A DNA stretch of 64,000 nt from Mesorhizobium opportunistum WSM2075. GTDB taxonomy: Bacteria > Pseudomonadota > Alphaproteobacteria > Rhizobiales > Rhizobiaceae. This document shows, one piece after another, positions 24,680 to 33,560 of this stretch (its first letter is position 1; every line of letters starts with the position of its first letter). The stretch lies in NCBI RefSeq assembly GCF_000176035.2, contig NC_015675.1:3972001-4036000 (forward strand). The letters are read 5' to 3'. The position numbers and the translations under genes were made by a program. The notes beneath the pieces were generated by a model. The model was not told where the DNA came from. It worked only from the letters and a program-made list of their open reading frames with translations, and ran no database searches.

Positions 24680-26158
24680 TCACTCGCTCCACTTCACCTT
24701 GGTCAGGTCGTTGGCCTGGATCGGTGCGTTCTCCCACAACCCTTGCAGCTTGGCGTCCCAGACGCCGACCTTCGGCAATTCGTAGAGGAAGCCGACCACG
24801 GCGTCGTCGGCCAGGATCTTCTGCGCCTGTCCGAGCAACTCCTTGCGCTTGGCCGCGTCGGAGGTGAGGTTGAGGTCGGCGATCACCTTGTCGAAGGCCG
24901 AATTGTCGTAGTTGAAGTAGTAGTCCTTGCGCGAATAGATATCGATGTCGTTGGGCTCGGTGTGGGAGACGATGGTCAGGTCGTAGTCCTTTTTGGTGAA
25001 CACCTGGTCCAGCCACTGCGCCCATTCGACCGGCAAGATCTCGAGGTTGATGCCGACGTCGCGAAGCTGCGAGGCGATGATCTCGCCGCCGAGCCGCGCA
25101 TAGGCGGGCGGCGGCAGCTTCAGCGTCGCCTTGAAGCCGTTCTCCAGGCCTGCTTCCTTCAGCAATTCCTTGGCCTTGGCGACATCATGCGGATAGCGGC
25201 CGGTGAGATCGACATAATCCTTGTTGGCCGGCGACATGTGCGAGCCGATCGGCTGGCCGAGGCCGGCCGAGGCGCCGTCGATGATCGCCTTGCGGTCAAG
25301 CGCGTAGGAGATCGCCTGCCTGACCTGCAGCTTATCGAAAGGCGGCTTCTTGTTGTTGATCGAGAGGATGGTTTCGCCCTCGGTCGAGCCGATCACCACC
25401 TTGAAGCGCGGATCGTCCTTGACCTGCGCCAGGCTGTCGGGATCGAAGAACGGGAAGGCCTGGATGTCGCCGGAAAGCAATGCCGGAACGTTTGCGGCGG
25501 CATCCGGCACGATGCGGAACTCGACCTTGTCGAGGAATGCCGGCGTGCCCCAATAGTGGTCGGCTTTCACCAGCGTGATCGACGATCCCTTGGCCCAGCC
25601 CTGGAACTTGAACGGACCGGTGCCGATCGGGTTCTCCTTGTTGGTGTCAGCCGATTTTGGCGACACCATCACCGCGTCGCCCCAGCCCATATTGTAGAGG
25701 AACGATCCTTGCGGGTTCTTCAGCGTGACCTTGACCGTCGCCGGATCAATGACATCGACCTTGTCGATGGCCGCGAACAGGTTCTTCTGAGCATTGACCG
25801 AATTGTCGGCGCGGGCGCGGTCCAGCGAGAATTTCACGTCGTCGGCGCTGAAGTCGGCGCCGTCGTGGAATTTCACGCCGGTACGCAGCTTGAAAGTGTA
25901 GGCCTTGCCGTCGTCGGAAATGGTCCAGCTTTCGGCCAGGTCCGGCAGCACTTCGCCATTCGGGCCGATGCGTGTCAGGCCCTCGAACACATTGGCGTAG
26001 AGCACCTCATCGATGGCGGCGGCGGCGCCGGCGGTCGGGTCGAGATGCGGCGGCTCGAGCGGAATGCCGATGACAAGGTCGGTGCGCGCGGCAAAGGCCG
26101 GGCTTCCGGCGGCCAGTGCCAGGACGGCCGCGGCCAGAATGGTTTTCCACAATCTCAT
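24680..26158 (-). CDS. Peptide ABC transporter substrate-binding protein (family 5)
   Basis: A 492-residue periplasmic binding protein with a cleavable signal peptide (MRLWKTILAAAVLALAAG, cut near AFA-A). The mature part has IGIPLEPPHLDPT, the YTFKLRTGVKFHDGADFSADDVKFSL block and PIGTGPFKF, all typical of SBP family 5 (DppA/OppA). It captures peptides for the two permeases and fused ATPase downstream. GGGAG lies 6 nt before ATG 26158. An M20 deacylase gene lies upstream on the same strand, consistent with import followed by intracellular deacylation. Confidence 0.92.
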   Translation of the reverse strand: MRLWKTILAAAVLALAAGSPAFAARTDLVIGIPLEPPHLDPTAGAAAAIDEVLYANVFEGLTRIGPNGEVLPDLAESWTISDDGKAYTFKLRTGVKFHDGADFSADDVKFSLDRARADNSVNAQKNLFAAIDKVDVIDPATVKVTLKNPQGSFLYNMGWGDAVMVSPKSADTNKENPIGTGPFKFQGWAKGSSITLVKADHYWGTPAFLDKVEFRIVPDAAANVPALLSGDIQAFPFFDPDSLAQVKDDPRFKVVIGSTEGETILSINNKKPPFDKLQVRQAISYALDRKAIIDGASAGLGQPIGSHMSPANKDYVDLTGRYPHDVAKAKELLKEAGLENGFKATLKLPPPAYARLGGEIIASQLRDVGINLEILPVEWAQWLDQVFTKKDYDLTIVSHTEPNDIDIYSRKDYYFNYDNSAFDKVIADLNLTSDAAKRKELLGQAQKILADDAVVGFLYELPKVGVWDAKLQGLWENAPIQANDLTKVKWSE

Positions 26159-26317
26159 CGTGCACTCCCATGCGTTCAGACGCGTGCTCAAACCGGGCGA
26201 TAGAAGCGTGATTTCGCGCGGGAGTAAATTGCGTTTCGTGCTGCCGGGCGTCGTGGTTGGGAAAGTTTTTCTCCCGGCGGCCGTTTCGATCGGTCGAAGC
26301 TTGCCCGGCGGGAGGCC

Positions 26318-27598
26318 TCAGCCTGCGGCCGTGCCGCGCAGCAGCACGTTCAGCCCGATCGCCATCACCTTGGCCGATTCCACCATGTCCGATATCCCGA
26401 CCCACTCATCCGGCCGATGGGCAAGATCGAGAATGCCGGGTCCATAGGCGATGCAATCATAGATGTGGCCGATGCGGGCAATATGCTTCTGGTCGTAGGT
26501 GCCGGGTGAAATGACGTAGTCCGGCTCGCGGTCGAAGATCGCGTGAATGCCTTGCGCCACGGCCTTGACCACGGGCGCGTCGCGCTCGGTCATCAGCGGC
26601 AGCACTTCCATCAGGTCGCGTATCTCGTAGTCGAACTTTTTGCGCTCGCGCTTCAGCCGGTCGAGAATGCCGGTCACCTCGCCTTTCACCGTGGCCAGAT
26701 CCTCCTCGAGCAGGAAGCGGCGATCGATGGTCAGCCGGCAGGAATCGGGTACATTGGGCGAGGGCAGGCCGGGCCGGAAATCCTCGGTCTGGCCGCCATG
26801 AATGGAATTGATGTTCATGGTCGAGCGCCTCGCCCCTTCGGGCACCACCGGCATGCGCGTCATCTTGCGGTCAAGCGCGGGGAACAACTCGTCCTCGAAA
26901 GCTTGCAGTACAGCGCCCATATGGCGCACCGCGTTGTCGCCGAGAAACGGCATGGAGCCATGCGCGATCTCGCCCTTGGTCTCGATTTCCGCCCACCAGA
27001 CGCCGCGATGGCCAAGGCAGATGCGGTCCTTGTTGAGCGGCTCGGGGATGATGACGTGATCGACCCTGGGCTTCGAGAAGTAGCCGAGCCCGGCCAGATG
27101 GGCGACACCGCCGAAGCCGCCGGATTCTTCGTCCACCGTGCCCGATATCTCGATGGCGCCGGGAAAGTCGGGGAATACTTCCATGAAGGCCTCGACGGCA
27201 ATGATGGAGGCGGCGAGCCCACCCTTCATGTCGCAGGCGCCGCGGCCGTAGACCTTGCCGTCCTTGACGACGCCGGCGAAGGGATCGACGGTCCAACCAT
27301 CGCCGGCTTCGACGACGTCGATATGCGAGTTGAAGTGGACGCAGGCGCCTGGAGAGCGTCCGTCAAATCGCGCGACGACATTGATTCGCGGATAGCGATC
27401 CGTATCGCCGGGCGTGCCGTCGGCGCGGATGAATTCCGTCTCGAAGCCGCGCTTCTTCAGCCGCGCACCGAGATATTCCGCGCATGGCCCATAGGCTTCG
27501 CCGGGCGGATTGATGGTCGGAAAACGGATGAGGTCGGCGGTCAGCGCAACGACATCGTCGCGCTTGTTGTCGATTGCCTTGAAGAGTCGCTCGTTCAT
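26318..27598 (-). CDS. M20 family deacylase (ArgE/DapE type)
   Basis: A 426-residue zinc-dependent amidohydrolase. Metal-site blocks are visible: HFNSHIDVVEAGDGW (first His-Asp), GRGACDMKGGLAA (bridging Asp), TVDEESGGFGG (Glu-Glu), IIPEPLNK, and a C-terminal His (KHIARIGH). Members remove acetyl, succinyl or similar groups from amino acids in the cytosol. Its place directly upstream of a peptide ABC importer suggests processing of an imported N-acyl compound rather than arginine or lysine synthesis. I use the ATG at 27598, the first that precedes family-like sequence. Confidence 0.88.
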   Translation of the reverse strand: MNERLFKAIDNKRDDVVALTADLIRFPTINPPGEAYGPCAEYLGARLKKRGFETEFIRADGTPGDTDRYPRINVVARFDGRSPGACVHFNSHIDVVEAGDGWTVDPFAGVVKDGKVYGRGACDMKGGLAASIIAVEAFMEVFPDFPGAIEISGTVDEESGGFGGVAHLAGLGYFSKPRVDHVIIPEPLNKDRICLGHRGVWWAEIETKGEIAHGSMPFLGDNAVRHMGAVLQAFEDELFPALDRKMTRMPVVPEGARRSTMNINSIHGGQTEDFRPGLPSPNVPDSCRLTIDRRFLLEEDLATVKGEVTGILDRLKRERKKFDYEIRDLMEVLPLMTERDAPVVKAVAQGIHAIFDREPDYVISPGTYDQKHIARIGHIYDCIAYGPGILDLAHRPDEWVGISDMVESAKVMAIGLNVLLRGTAAG

Positions 27599-27824
27599 AC
27601 GACGAGTTGAGCAGCGATATCGGCGGTTTTGCAAGCCCGCTGGCGATCAGGCCGGTGCGGCGTGTCGTTGCGGCAACTATCGCGGGAAATCGTTCAAATT
27701 CTCTGCTTTGGATTGGCCAATTGGTCAACGAGTGTGTGTTACTTCATTCACCTGCCATTAAAAAGATGAAAAGCATCGTGATGGCAGGCAGGCAAGCAAG
27801 GGGCAATCAAAGGGGTTTGATCGC

Positions 27825-28253
27825 ATGAAAAAGACAGTTCTCATGGCGGCCGTATTTGTCGCGATGCTGTTCGGCGCTTCGGGGCAGGGCTGGGCAGCCA
27901 GCCTCGTGGCGAACATAGACGTATCTTCGCAGACGATGACGGTCCGGTATGGGCTATCGGTTTACACGTGGAGCGTGTCGACCGCGCGCACTGGCTATTT
28001 CACGCCGCGCGGCAGCTATCGGCCGCAACGCACGGCCCGGATGTGGTATTCGCGCAAATACCATATGTCGCCGATGCCGTATTCCGTGTTCTTCCATGGC
28101 GGCTATGCCATCCACGGAACCGGTGCCGTCAGGCAGCTCGGCCGCCCGGCTTCGCATGGCTGCGTGCGGTTGCACACGGCCAATGCCGCGGCCTTCTATT
28201 CGATGGTGCGGGAAGTGGGATTCGGCAACACGCGGATCGTCGTCACCAACTGA
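27825..28253 (+). CDS. L,D-transpeptidase (YkuD domain)
   Basis: A 142-residue secreted protein: signal peptide to about residue 25 (ending GWA-A), then a single YkuD catalytic domain. The motif IHGTGAVRQLGRPASHGCVR contains nucleophile Cys113 and His111, with the upstream His97. Such enzymes make 3-3 peptidoglycan cross-links or attach outer-membrane proteins to peptidoglycan in the periplasm; rhizobia encode many copies. It is monocistronic and diverges from the M20 deacylase, with about 225 nt of promoter space between. Confidence 0.92.
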   Translation: MKKTVLMAAVFVAMLFGASGQGWAASLVANIDVSSQTMTVRYGLSVYTWSVSTARTGYFTPRGSYRPQRTARMWYSRKYHMSPMPYSVFFHGGYAIHGTGAVRQLGRPASHGCVRLHTANAAAFYSMVREVGFGNTRIVVTN

Positions 28254-28318
28254 GCGCCTGATTTCGCCGGTACATGGTCGGCTGGCGTAGAACGGATGTT
28301 CTCGCCTGCGACCTTGCT

Positions 28319-28360
28319 TAAAGCGCGTCGCGACGAAACAGGTTCATGCGACGCGCTTTA
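28319..28360. terminator. Hairpin between L,D-transpeptidase and lpxXL
   Basis: TAAAGCGCGTCGC and GCGACGCGCTTTA form a 13-bp perfect stem with a 16-nt loop. The A/T ends allow use in both directions between two convergent genes. Confidence 0.7.
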
Positions 28361-28370
28361 AATCTTTGCT

Positions 28371-28420
28371 TATGCATCTCGTTCGCCCAAAACCAGATCA
28401 GTTTTGGGCGACATGTATTA
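28371..28420. repeat. Rhizobial palindromic repeat, copy B
   Basis: ATGCATCTCG...CGACATGTAT outer arms (imperfect) enclose CGCCCAAAAC and GTTTTGGGCG. The TAA stop of lpxXL lies inside its right edge. Confidence 0.8.
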
Positions 28421-29410
28421 GGTGTTTGCGACTGAAGCCGGCTTCGGGCGCTGTTTGCGACGCCAGTTGCTGATCTCCCACCTTTTGTGGAACCACATCC
28501 ACTGGCCGGGATCCTCGCGCACCCAGCGCTCGACCACGTCATTCAGCATCTGGGTGGTGGCGTGGACGTCGACGCTGCCGTCGGCGGTGCGCGGCAGAAC
28601 CAGCTTGTCCTCGATCTCGAGCCGGAAGCGGTTGCCAGGCAGCCGGACGCAGCGCGCCGGATAGACGTCGCAGTCGTAGTGGCGGGCGAGCGTGCCCAGC
28701 ACGCGGTTGCTCTGGCAGGGACGGCCGAAGAAGGTCGTCTCCAGGCCGTTGGAGAATTTCTGGTCGACAAGGACGCCGATATTGCCGCCGTTTTCCAGGA
28801 CGCCCGCCAATGCGAACGAGGCGCCGGCCATCGACGGCAGCAGGGAACCCATGGTCGAGCGGCGCGTCGAGAGGATGTAATCGGCAAGGTAGGGGTTGTT
28901 GGGCGGGCGAAACAGCGCCGTGATGTTCATGCCGAAGGTCGCGGCAGCCACCGGCAGCAGTTCGAAATTGCCGAGATGGCCGGTGAAGACGATATGCGGC
29001 TGCTTTTCGGCGGCTATCTCGACGAAGTGCTCCGTTCCCTTGACCTCGACGCGGCCCGGCTTGCTCGAGGCGGGGTCGTAGTCGAACAGGGCGTCGAGAA
29101 AGATGTATTCGGCGGCCAGCCGGGCCATGTTGCCCCACATGTCCGACGCAATGGCCTGGATCTCGCTTTCGCTCTTTTGCGGGTAGGCCTTGCGCAGATT
29201 GTCGATGGCGACCTGATGACGCCCGACCCAGGGGCCGATGCGGCGCGCGACGCGGTCGGCGAAATTCAGCGCGGCGTCGACCGGCAGCAGGCGCAGTATC
29301 GAGATGATGATCATCGCGGCGCGCGCAACCAGCCAGTAGTTCACCTGGCGCAGCTGCCTGCCGTAGCGAAACCTGAGATCGCGGCGAAACTTCTTGAGCA
29401 CCGAAGTCAA
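28418..29410 (-). CDS. lpxXL: Lipid A very-long-chain acyltransferase
   Basis: A 330-residue lysophospholipid acyltransferase of the LpxL/HtrB family. The catalytic H-x4-E-like motif is TGHLGNFE, with FRPPNNPY, VLVDQKFSNG and the C-terminal WMWFHKRW. It sits at the inner membrane with an N-terminal hydrophobic helix (ARAAMIIISILRLLPV). Position at the end of the acpXL-fabF-fabF-adh run identifies it as LpxXL, which transfers 27-hydroxyoctacosanoate from AcpXL to lipid A in rhizobia. The listed start is TTG at 29410; a GTG at 29401 is an alternative. Confidence 0.92.
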   Translation of the reverse strand: MTSVLKKFRRDLRFRYGRQLRQVNYWLVARAAMIIISILRLLPVDAALNFADRVARRIGPWVGRHQVAIDNLRKAYPQKSESEIQAIASDMWGNMARLAAEYIFLDALFDYDPASSKPGRVEVKGTEHFVEIAAEKQPHIVFTGHLGNFELLPVAAATFGMNITALFRPPNNPYLADYILSTRRSTMGSLLPSMAGASFALAGVLENGGNIGVLVDQKFSNGLETTFFGRPCQSNRVLGTLARHYDCDVYPARCVRLPGNRFRLEIEDKLVLPRTADGSVDVHATTQMLNDVVERWVREDPGQWMWFHKRWEISNWRRKQRPKPASVANT

Positions 29411-29414
29411 GGCT

Positions 29415-30443
29415 CTAGACGACGCGCAGGATGATCTTGCCGAAGACGTCGCGGCCTTCCATGCGCTTCAGCGCCGCATCGATGTCGTCGAAGCCGACCT
29501 CGGTGTCGATGACCGGCGAGACCTGGCCCGCCGCCATCTTCTGCATGGCGTTGGCCATGTTTTCCATGCGGCAGCCGAAGGATCCCAGCAGTTTCAGCTG
29601 CTGCTGGAACAGCTGCATCAAATTGATCTGTGTCGACACGCCCGACGTCGAGCCGCAGGTCACCAGGCGGCCACCGCGCTTCAGGCACAGCATCGAGCCG
29701 GCGAAAGTATCCGCGCCGACATGTTCGAAGACGACGTCGACGCCTTTCTTCTTGGTCAGCTTGCGCACGACGCCTTCGAAACGGTCGTCACGGTAATTGA
29801 TGACATGGTCGGCGCCGAGCGCCTTGGCCTTGTCGATCTTGTCGTTGGAGCCGACCGTGGTGATGATCGTGCAGCCCATGCGCTTGGCCAGCTGGATCGC
29901 CGCCGAGCCGATGCCGGATCCGCCGGCATGGACCAGGATCGTCTCGCCGGGCTGAAGCCTGGCGTTGTCGAACAGCATGTGCTCGACGGTGCCGAAGGTC
30001 ACGGGCGCCACCGCGGCCCCGATATCGGTCACGCCGGGAGGTGCGGGGACGAGCAGACGCGCCGGCAGGTTGATCTTTTCCTGTGCGAAGCCGTCGAGGT
30101 GGAAGCCGTGAACACCCGAAACATGCTCGCAGAGATTGTCGCGGCCTTCGCGGCAGGCGCGGCAGAGGCCGCAGGTGCGCGCACCGTAGATCGACACCAG
30201 CTGTCCGGGCAGCAGGCTGGAAACACCTGGGCCGACCGCCTCGACCTCGCCCGAGGCCTCGGCGCCGACGACCAGCGGCAGCTTGCGCTTGGCGAAGGCC
30301 ATGCCGCGCCAGCCCCAGACGTCGATATGGTTCAGCGCCACCGCCTTGATGCGCAGCGTGACTTCGCCGAGCGCGGGTGGCGGCGGGGGCGGCAGGTCCA
30401 CCGTTTCAAGACGGCGATCCTCGATAAGTTGCAGTGCGCGCAT
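29415..30443 (-). CDS. Zinc-type alcohol dehydrogenase/quinone reductase-like protein of the VLCFA-lipid A cluster
   Basis: A 342-residue medium-chain dehydrogenase. The GroES-like domain keeps GAEASGEVEAVG and four cysteines for a structural zinc (CGLCRACREGRDNLC); the Rossmann domain has HAGGSGIGSAAIQLAK. Probable role: a redox step in making the very-long-chain hydroxy fatty acid for lipid A, as inferred from conserved position between fabF1XL and lpxXL in rhizobia. The reaction is not established by sequence. It ends 4 nt before lpxXL. Confidence 0.88.
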   Translation of the reverse strand: MRALQLIEDRRLETVDLPPPPPPALGEVTLRIKAVALNHIDVWGWRGMAFAKRKLPLVVGAEASGEVEAVGPGVSSLLPGQLVSIYGARTCGLCRACREGRDNLCEHVSGVHGFHLDGFAQEKINLPARLLVPAPPGVTDIGAAVAPVTFGTVEHMLFDNARLQPGETILVHAGGSGIGSAAIQLAKRMGCTIITTVGSNDKIDKAKALGADHVINYRDDRFEGVVRKLTKKKGVDVVFEHVGADTFAGSMLCLKRGGRLVTCGSTSGVSTQINLMQLFQQQLKLLGSFGCRMENMANAMQKMAAGQVSPVIDTEVGFDDIDAALKRMEGRDVFGKIILRVV

Positions 30444-30479
30444 GAGGCCTGTCGGTTCTGTATGGCTGAAAAAGGTCGC

Positions 30480-31757
30480 TTAGACCGGTTCCCGCGCCAT
30501 GACAAGGCAAGTGTTCTGGCCGCCGAAGCCGAAGGAGTTCGACAAAACGCTGCGAACCTCGGCATTGCGCTTCTTGTTCGGCACCACGTCGAGCACGATC
30601 GCGGGGTCCGGATTGTCGTAGTTGATGGTCGGCGGAATGACGCTTTCGCGCATCGTCATCAGCGAGAACGCGGCCTCGACAGCGCCTGCCGCCGACAATG
30701 TATGGCCGATCATCGACTTGTTCGACGACACCGGCATGGAGCTTATGCGCTCGCCGAACACCGTCGAGAGCGCCAGATGTTCCATCTTGTCGTTCTCCGG
30801 TGTCGACGTGCCGTGGGCGTTGACATAGTCGATTTCGTCTTCACCCAGGCCGGCATCGGCCAGCGCGGCGCGAACCGCGGCAATGGCCGGCGAAGCGTCC
30901 GGTTTCGAGCGGGTGCGGTGGAAGTCGTCGGCCTTTTCGCCGCAACCGCCCAGGATGCCGAGGATGGTGGCGCCGCGAGCCAAAGCCGCCTCAAGCGATT
31001 CCAACACCAGTGCTCCGGATCCCTCGGCCAGCACGAAGCCGTCGCGATCCCTGGAGAAAGGCTTCGATGCTTTTTCGGGAATGTCGTTGTGCGTCGAGAG
31101 GGCCGAAAGCAACGAGAAACGGATCAGTGCCTCGGCGGTCGCCGAGCCGTCGGCGCCGATCGAAAGCGCCCGGTCGCATTCACCGCGGCGGATCGCCTCG
31201 ACGCCGAGCTGGATGGCTGTGGCGCCCGAGGCGCAAGCCGTCGACAGTGTGATCGGAAGACCGCGTGTGCCAAGGCGGTCGGCAAGGCGGTCGGCGATCG
31301 AACCGAACTGGGTAGTCTCGAAAATATCCAGCTCTTTCAAGCTGCGCGCCACCCGGAGCAGTCTTTCGGCGGCGGTGTCATCCTTGTCCTTGTCGGAATT
31401 GTAGAGCGAAAAGCGCTCGGCCCAGTCAAGTTCGACCGGCGGGGAGGCAAGGAAGAGCGGTCCGCCGAAATCGTTGGAATCAAGACCCGCTTCGGCCACC
31501 GCTTCGATACCCGCAAGCTCGGCCAACTCGTAGGTGAGGGGGCTCGCGCCTTTCGAACTCGACGGCAGGAAATCGACCATGCCGGAGATGCGGGTGTTCA
31601 ATTGATCGATGGGAAAGCGGGTGATCGGATGGATGCCCGACTTGCCCGAGGTCAGTGCTGCCCAATTGTCCGATTTGCCGACGCCAAGCGAGGTCACCAC
31701 GCCGATGCCGGTGACGGCGACGATTGGCCTGCCCATGTGATCTCTGAGATTGGCCAT
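30480..31757 (-). CDS. Beta-ketoacyl-ACP synthase of the VLCFA cluster (FabF1XL)
   Basis: A 425-residue FabF-type condensing enzyme with an intact catalytic set: Cys175 in STACASG, His in YVNAHGTSTPEND and His in MIGHTLSAAGA. It elongates acyl chains on AcpXL toward C28. I start at the ATG 31757 (MANLRD), giving a normal-length N-terminus. The frame is open to a TTG at 31961 but that part overlaps fabF2XL in another frame. Follows fabF2XL by 43 nt. Confidence 0.9.
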   Translation of the reverse strand: MANLRDHMGRPIVAVTGIGVVTSLGVGKSDNWAALTSGKSGIHPITRFPIDQLNTRISGMVDFLPSSSKGASPLTYELAELAGIEAVAEAGLDSNDFGGPLFLASPPVELDWAERFSLYNSDKDKDDTAAERLLRVARSLKELDIFETTQFGSIADRLADRLGTRGLPITLSTACASGATAIQLGVEAIRRGECDRALSIGADGSATAEALIRFSLLSALSTHNDIPEKASKPFSRDRDGFVLAEGSGALVLESLEAALARGATILGILGGCGEKADDFHRTRSKPDASPAIAAVRAALADAGLGEDEIDYVNAHGTSTPENDKMEHLALSTVFGERISSMPVSSNKSMIGHTLSAAGAVEAAFSLMTMRESVIPPTINYDNPDPAIVLDVVPNKKRNAEVRSVLSNSFGFGGQNTCLVMAREPV

Positions 31758-31800
31758 TCGGGAGCCCTCTTGTCGTTGCAGCATGGATCGTGGAGCCGCG

Positions 31801-32991
31801 TTACGCGGCGTTGACCAGCGCCATGCCCTCGAATTGGTGATAGCCGATCGCCGTTGCAAGGACGCTTGCGGGAATGCCTTCGAACGGCTTCTCGGCTGTG
31901 GCATCGAAGACAGGGTAGCCAGCCTTGCGGTCGACGGCCAGTGCCGCCAGCGCCACGGCAAACGGAAACTGCGCTTCCTTCATATGCCCGGTCAGCGTCG
32001 AGAAACCGCGCGCGGCGATTGCCTCGACAGCATCGAGCGCCGCTTTCTCGGCGATGGTCGCCGCATGCGCGCCAGAGGCGCCGGACATTGCGAGCAACTT
32101 GCCGTTCGGCACGGCTGCCCGGCTGAGCAGTGCCGCGATCTCGGCGTCGAGTTCCCCGCGCGAACGTCTCGCGCGGCCGGAGACGACCGGCCCGAGCTCG
32201 GCGTAGATCTTGCGCCCACGGCTTGCCGCGTGCTCGCGCTGCTCCAGCACCAGGAAGGCGCCGCCGGAGCCCGATACCACGCCACCGCCCTCGGCGCCCT
32301 GTCTTTGCCAGACGGGTTTCCAGGGGCCACGATGCAGGTAGCCGGCAAGTTCATAGCCAAGCAGCATGTCGGAATGCTCGGTCTGGAAGGCGCCGCCGAC
32401 CAGGACATGCGTCGACTGGCCCGAGCGGATGCGCGCGGCGGCCGTCTCGACGGCTGAAACACCGGCACCTTCCTCGCCCATGAAGGTGCGCGACGAGCCC
32501 GTCACCTTGTGGACGATCGAGATATTGCCGGCGAGCAGATTGGAGAGCTGGGCCAAAAACAAGGTCGGCCGCAATTCCGTCGTCAGCTTCTCGTTGAGCA
32601 GCACATCGCGGTCGTTGCGGCTTTCCGAGGCCGCGAGAATGGCGGCATCGACTGCCTCGTCGCGCTCGCCGCCGCCGGCGGCCACCACCATGTCCATGGT
32701 CGTGCACAGTTCGTCATTGCCCTTGATGCCGGCGTCATCCAGCGCAAGTCCCGCAGCATAGGTGCCGAGCCGCTGCCAGGTTTCCATCTGCCGCTGGTCG
32801 CCGCGCTTGGCGATCTGCAGGTTCCAGTCGATCTCGGGCAGTGGATGGACGGTGTAGGGCGCAAAGCGCGCGGCTTCGAGCACCGGCTGCAGGCCTGGCT
32901 GCGAGAGTTTCTGCCAGTGTGCGTCAGGGCCTTCTCCCAGCGAGGAGACAAGGCCGATACCAGTGATGACGACGTCGTGGGGGCTGCTCAT
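31801..32991 (-). CDS. Beta-ketoacyl synthase-like protein FabF2XL, catalytic Cys missing
   Basis: A 396-residue thiolase-fold protein aligned with FabF throughout (VVITGIGLVSSLGEG at the N-terminus, STHVLVGGAFQTE, GGAFLVLEQ). At the nucleophile position it reads KVTGSSRTF, giving Gly165 instead of Cys, and the AHGT histidine region is replaced by AMSGASGAHAA; only a late GHMKEAQF histidine remains. It is therefore probably non-catalytic and may act as a partner or chain-length factor for FabF1XL encoded directly downstream. Start ATG 32991; acpXL ends 57 nt before it. No fabZ-type gene lies between acpXL and this gene. Confidence 0.88.
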   Translation of the reverse strand: MSSPHDVVITGIGLVSSLGEGPDAHWQKLSQPGLQPVLEAARFAPYTVHPLPEIDWNLQIAKRGDQRQMETWQRLGTYAAGLALDDAGIKGNDELCTTMDMVVAAGGGERDEAVDAAILAASESRNDRDVLLNEKLTTELRPTLFLAQLSNLLAGNISIVHKVTGSSRTFMGEEGAGVSAVETAAARIRSGQSTHVLVGGAFQTEHSDMLLGYELAGYLHRGPWKPVWQRQGAEGGGVVSGSGGAFLVLEQREHAASRGRKIYAELGPVVSGRARRSRGELDAEIAALLSRAAVPNGKLLAMSGASGAHAATIAEKAALDAVEAIAARGFSTLTGHMKEAQFPFAVALAALAVDRKAGYPVFDATAEKPFEGIPASVLATAIGYHQFEGMALVNAA

Positions 32992-33047
32992 GAGCGGCTT
33001 TGTGGGTCAGGAGGCGCAGCCCGTCAAGGCCGCGCGCTTGCCCGATC

Positions 33048-33329
33048 TCAGGCGGTCTTGGCGGCAACCAGCGCGTCGATCTTGGCGCACAGGTTCTTCA
33101 TGACGAAGTAGTCGTCGGTCGATGCCTTGCCGTCGTTGACTTCCTGGGTCCACTTTTCCAGCGGCACCTTGATGCCGAATTCCTTGTCGATGGCAAAGAC
33201 GATGTCGAGGAAATCGAGGCTGTCGATGCCGAGATCGTCGATCGTGTGGCTCTCGGGCGTAATGGTGTCGATATCGATCTCGCTGGTGTCGGCAATGATC
33301 TTGGCGACTTTGTCGAACGTGGTGGACAA
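33048..33329 (-). CDS. acpXL: Acyl carrier protein for very-long-chain fatty acid
   Basis: A 93-residue acidic acyl carrier protein. The phosphopantetheine serine is Ser37 in [10 protein letters not shown]. AcpXL is longer than housekeeping AcpP (about 78) and rhizobial copies head the lpxXL cluster as here. It carries the growing 27-hydroxyoctacosanoyl chain. The start is TTG at 33329, supported by AAGGAAAA 5 nt upstream and by the normal [15 protein letters not shown] N-terminus. It is first in the run, so the promoter should lie in 33330-33514. Confidence 0.93.
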   Translation of the reverse strand: MSTTFDKVAKIIADTSEIDIDTITPESHTIDDLGIDSLDFLDIVFAIDKEFGIKVPLEKWTQEVNDGKASTDDYFVMKNLCAKIDALVAAKTA

Positions 33330-33514
33330 GGGCTTTTCCTTCTTTGCGGGCGGAATCTGTCCGCATTCGTTTGGGCGCTGTCTAATCGGTTTTTCCCGGC
33401 AGGAAAAGGCCTGATAAGCCGGGCGCAGATGGGAAGCGTGCCCAAGAAAGGCAAGAAGGGCCGCCGGTCAAACCTGCGGCCCTTCCCATTGACGTTGCGT
33501 CAGCCTTGTTTCGA

Positions 33515-33560
33515 TGCATGTCGTTTTCCCAAAACCGGTCCCACTTTTGGGCGACATGCA
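33515..33560. repeat. Rhizobial palindromic repeat, copy C
   Basis: TGCATGTCG and CGACATGCA perfect 9-bp arms with inner CCCAAAACCGG and CCACTTTTGGG. It abuts the TGA stop of the slipin gene (33561-33563) and lies about 185 nt upstream of acpXL. Apart from it, 33330-33514 shows nothing I recognise. Confidence 0.85.

Noticed and set aside
29394..31814. 806-codon plus-strand frame across adh and fabF1XL
   Set aside because: Crosses two real genes on the other strand and has no recognisable domain or ribosome site.
31758..31961. Extended start (TTG 31961) for FabF1XL
   Set aside because: The extra 68 residues overlap the end of fabF2XL in another frame and do not look like a ketosynthase N-terminus.
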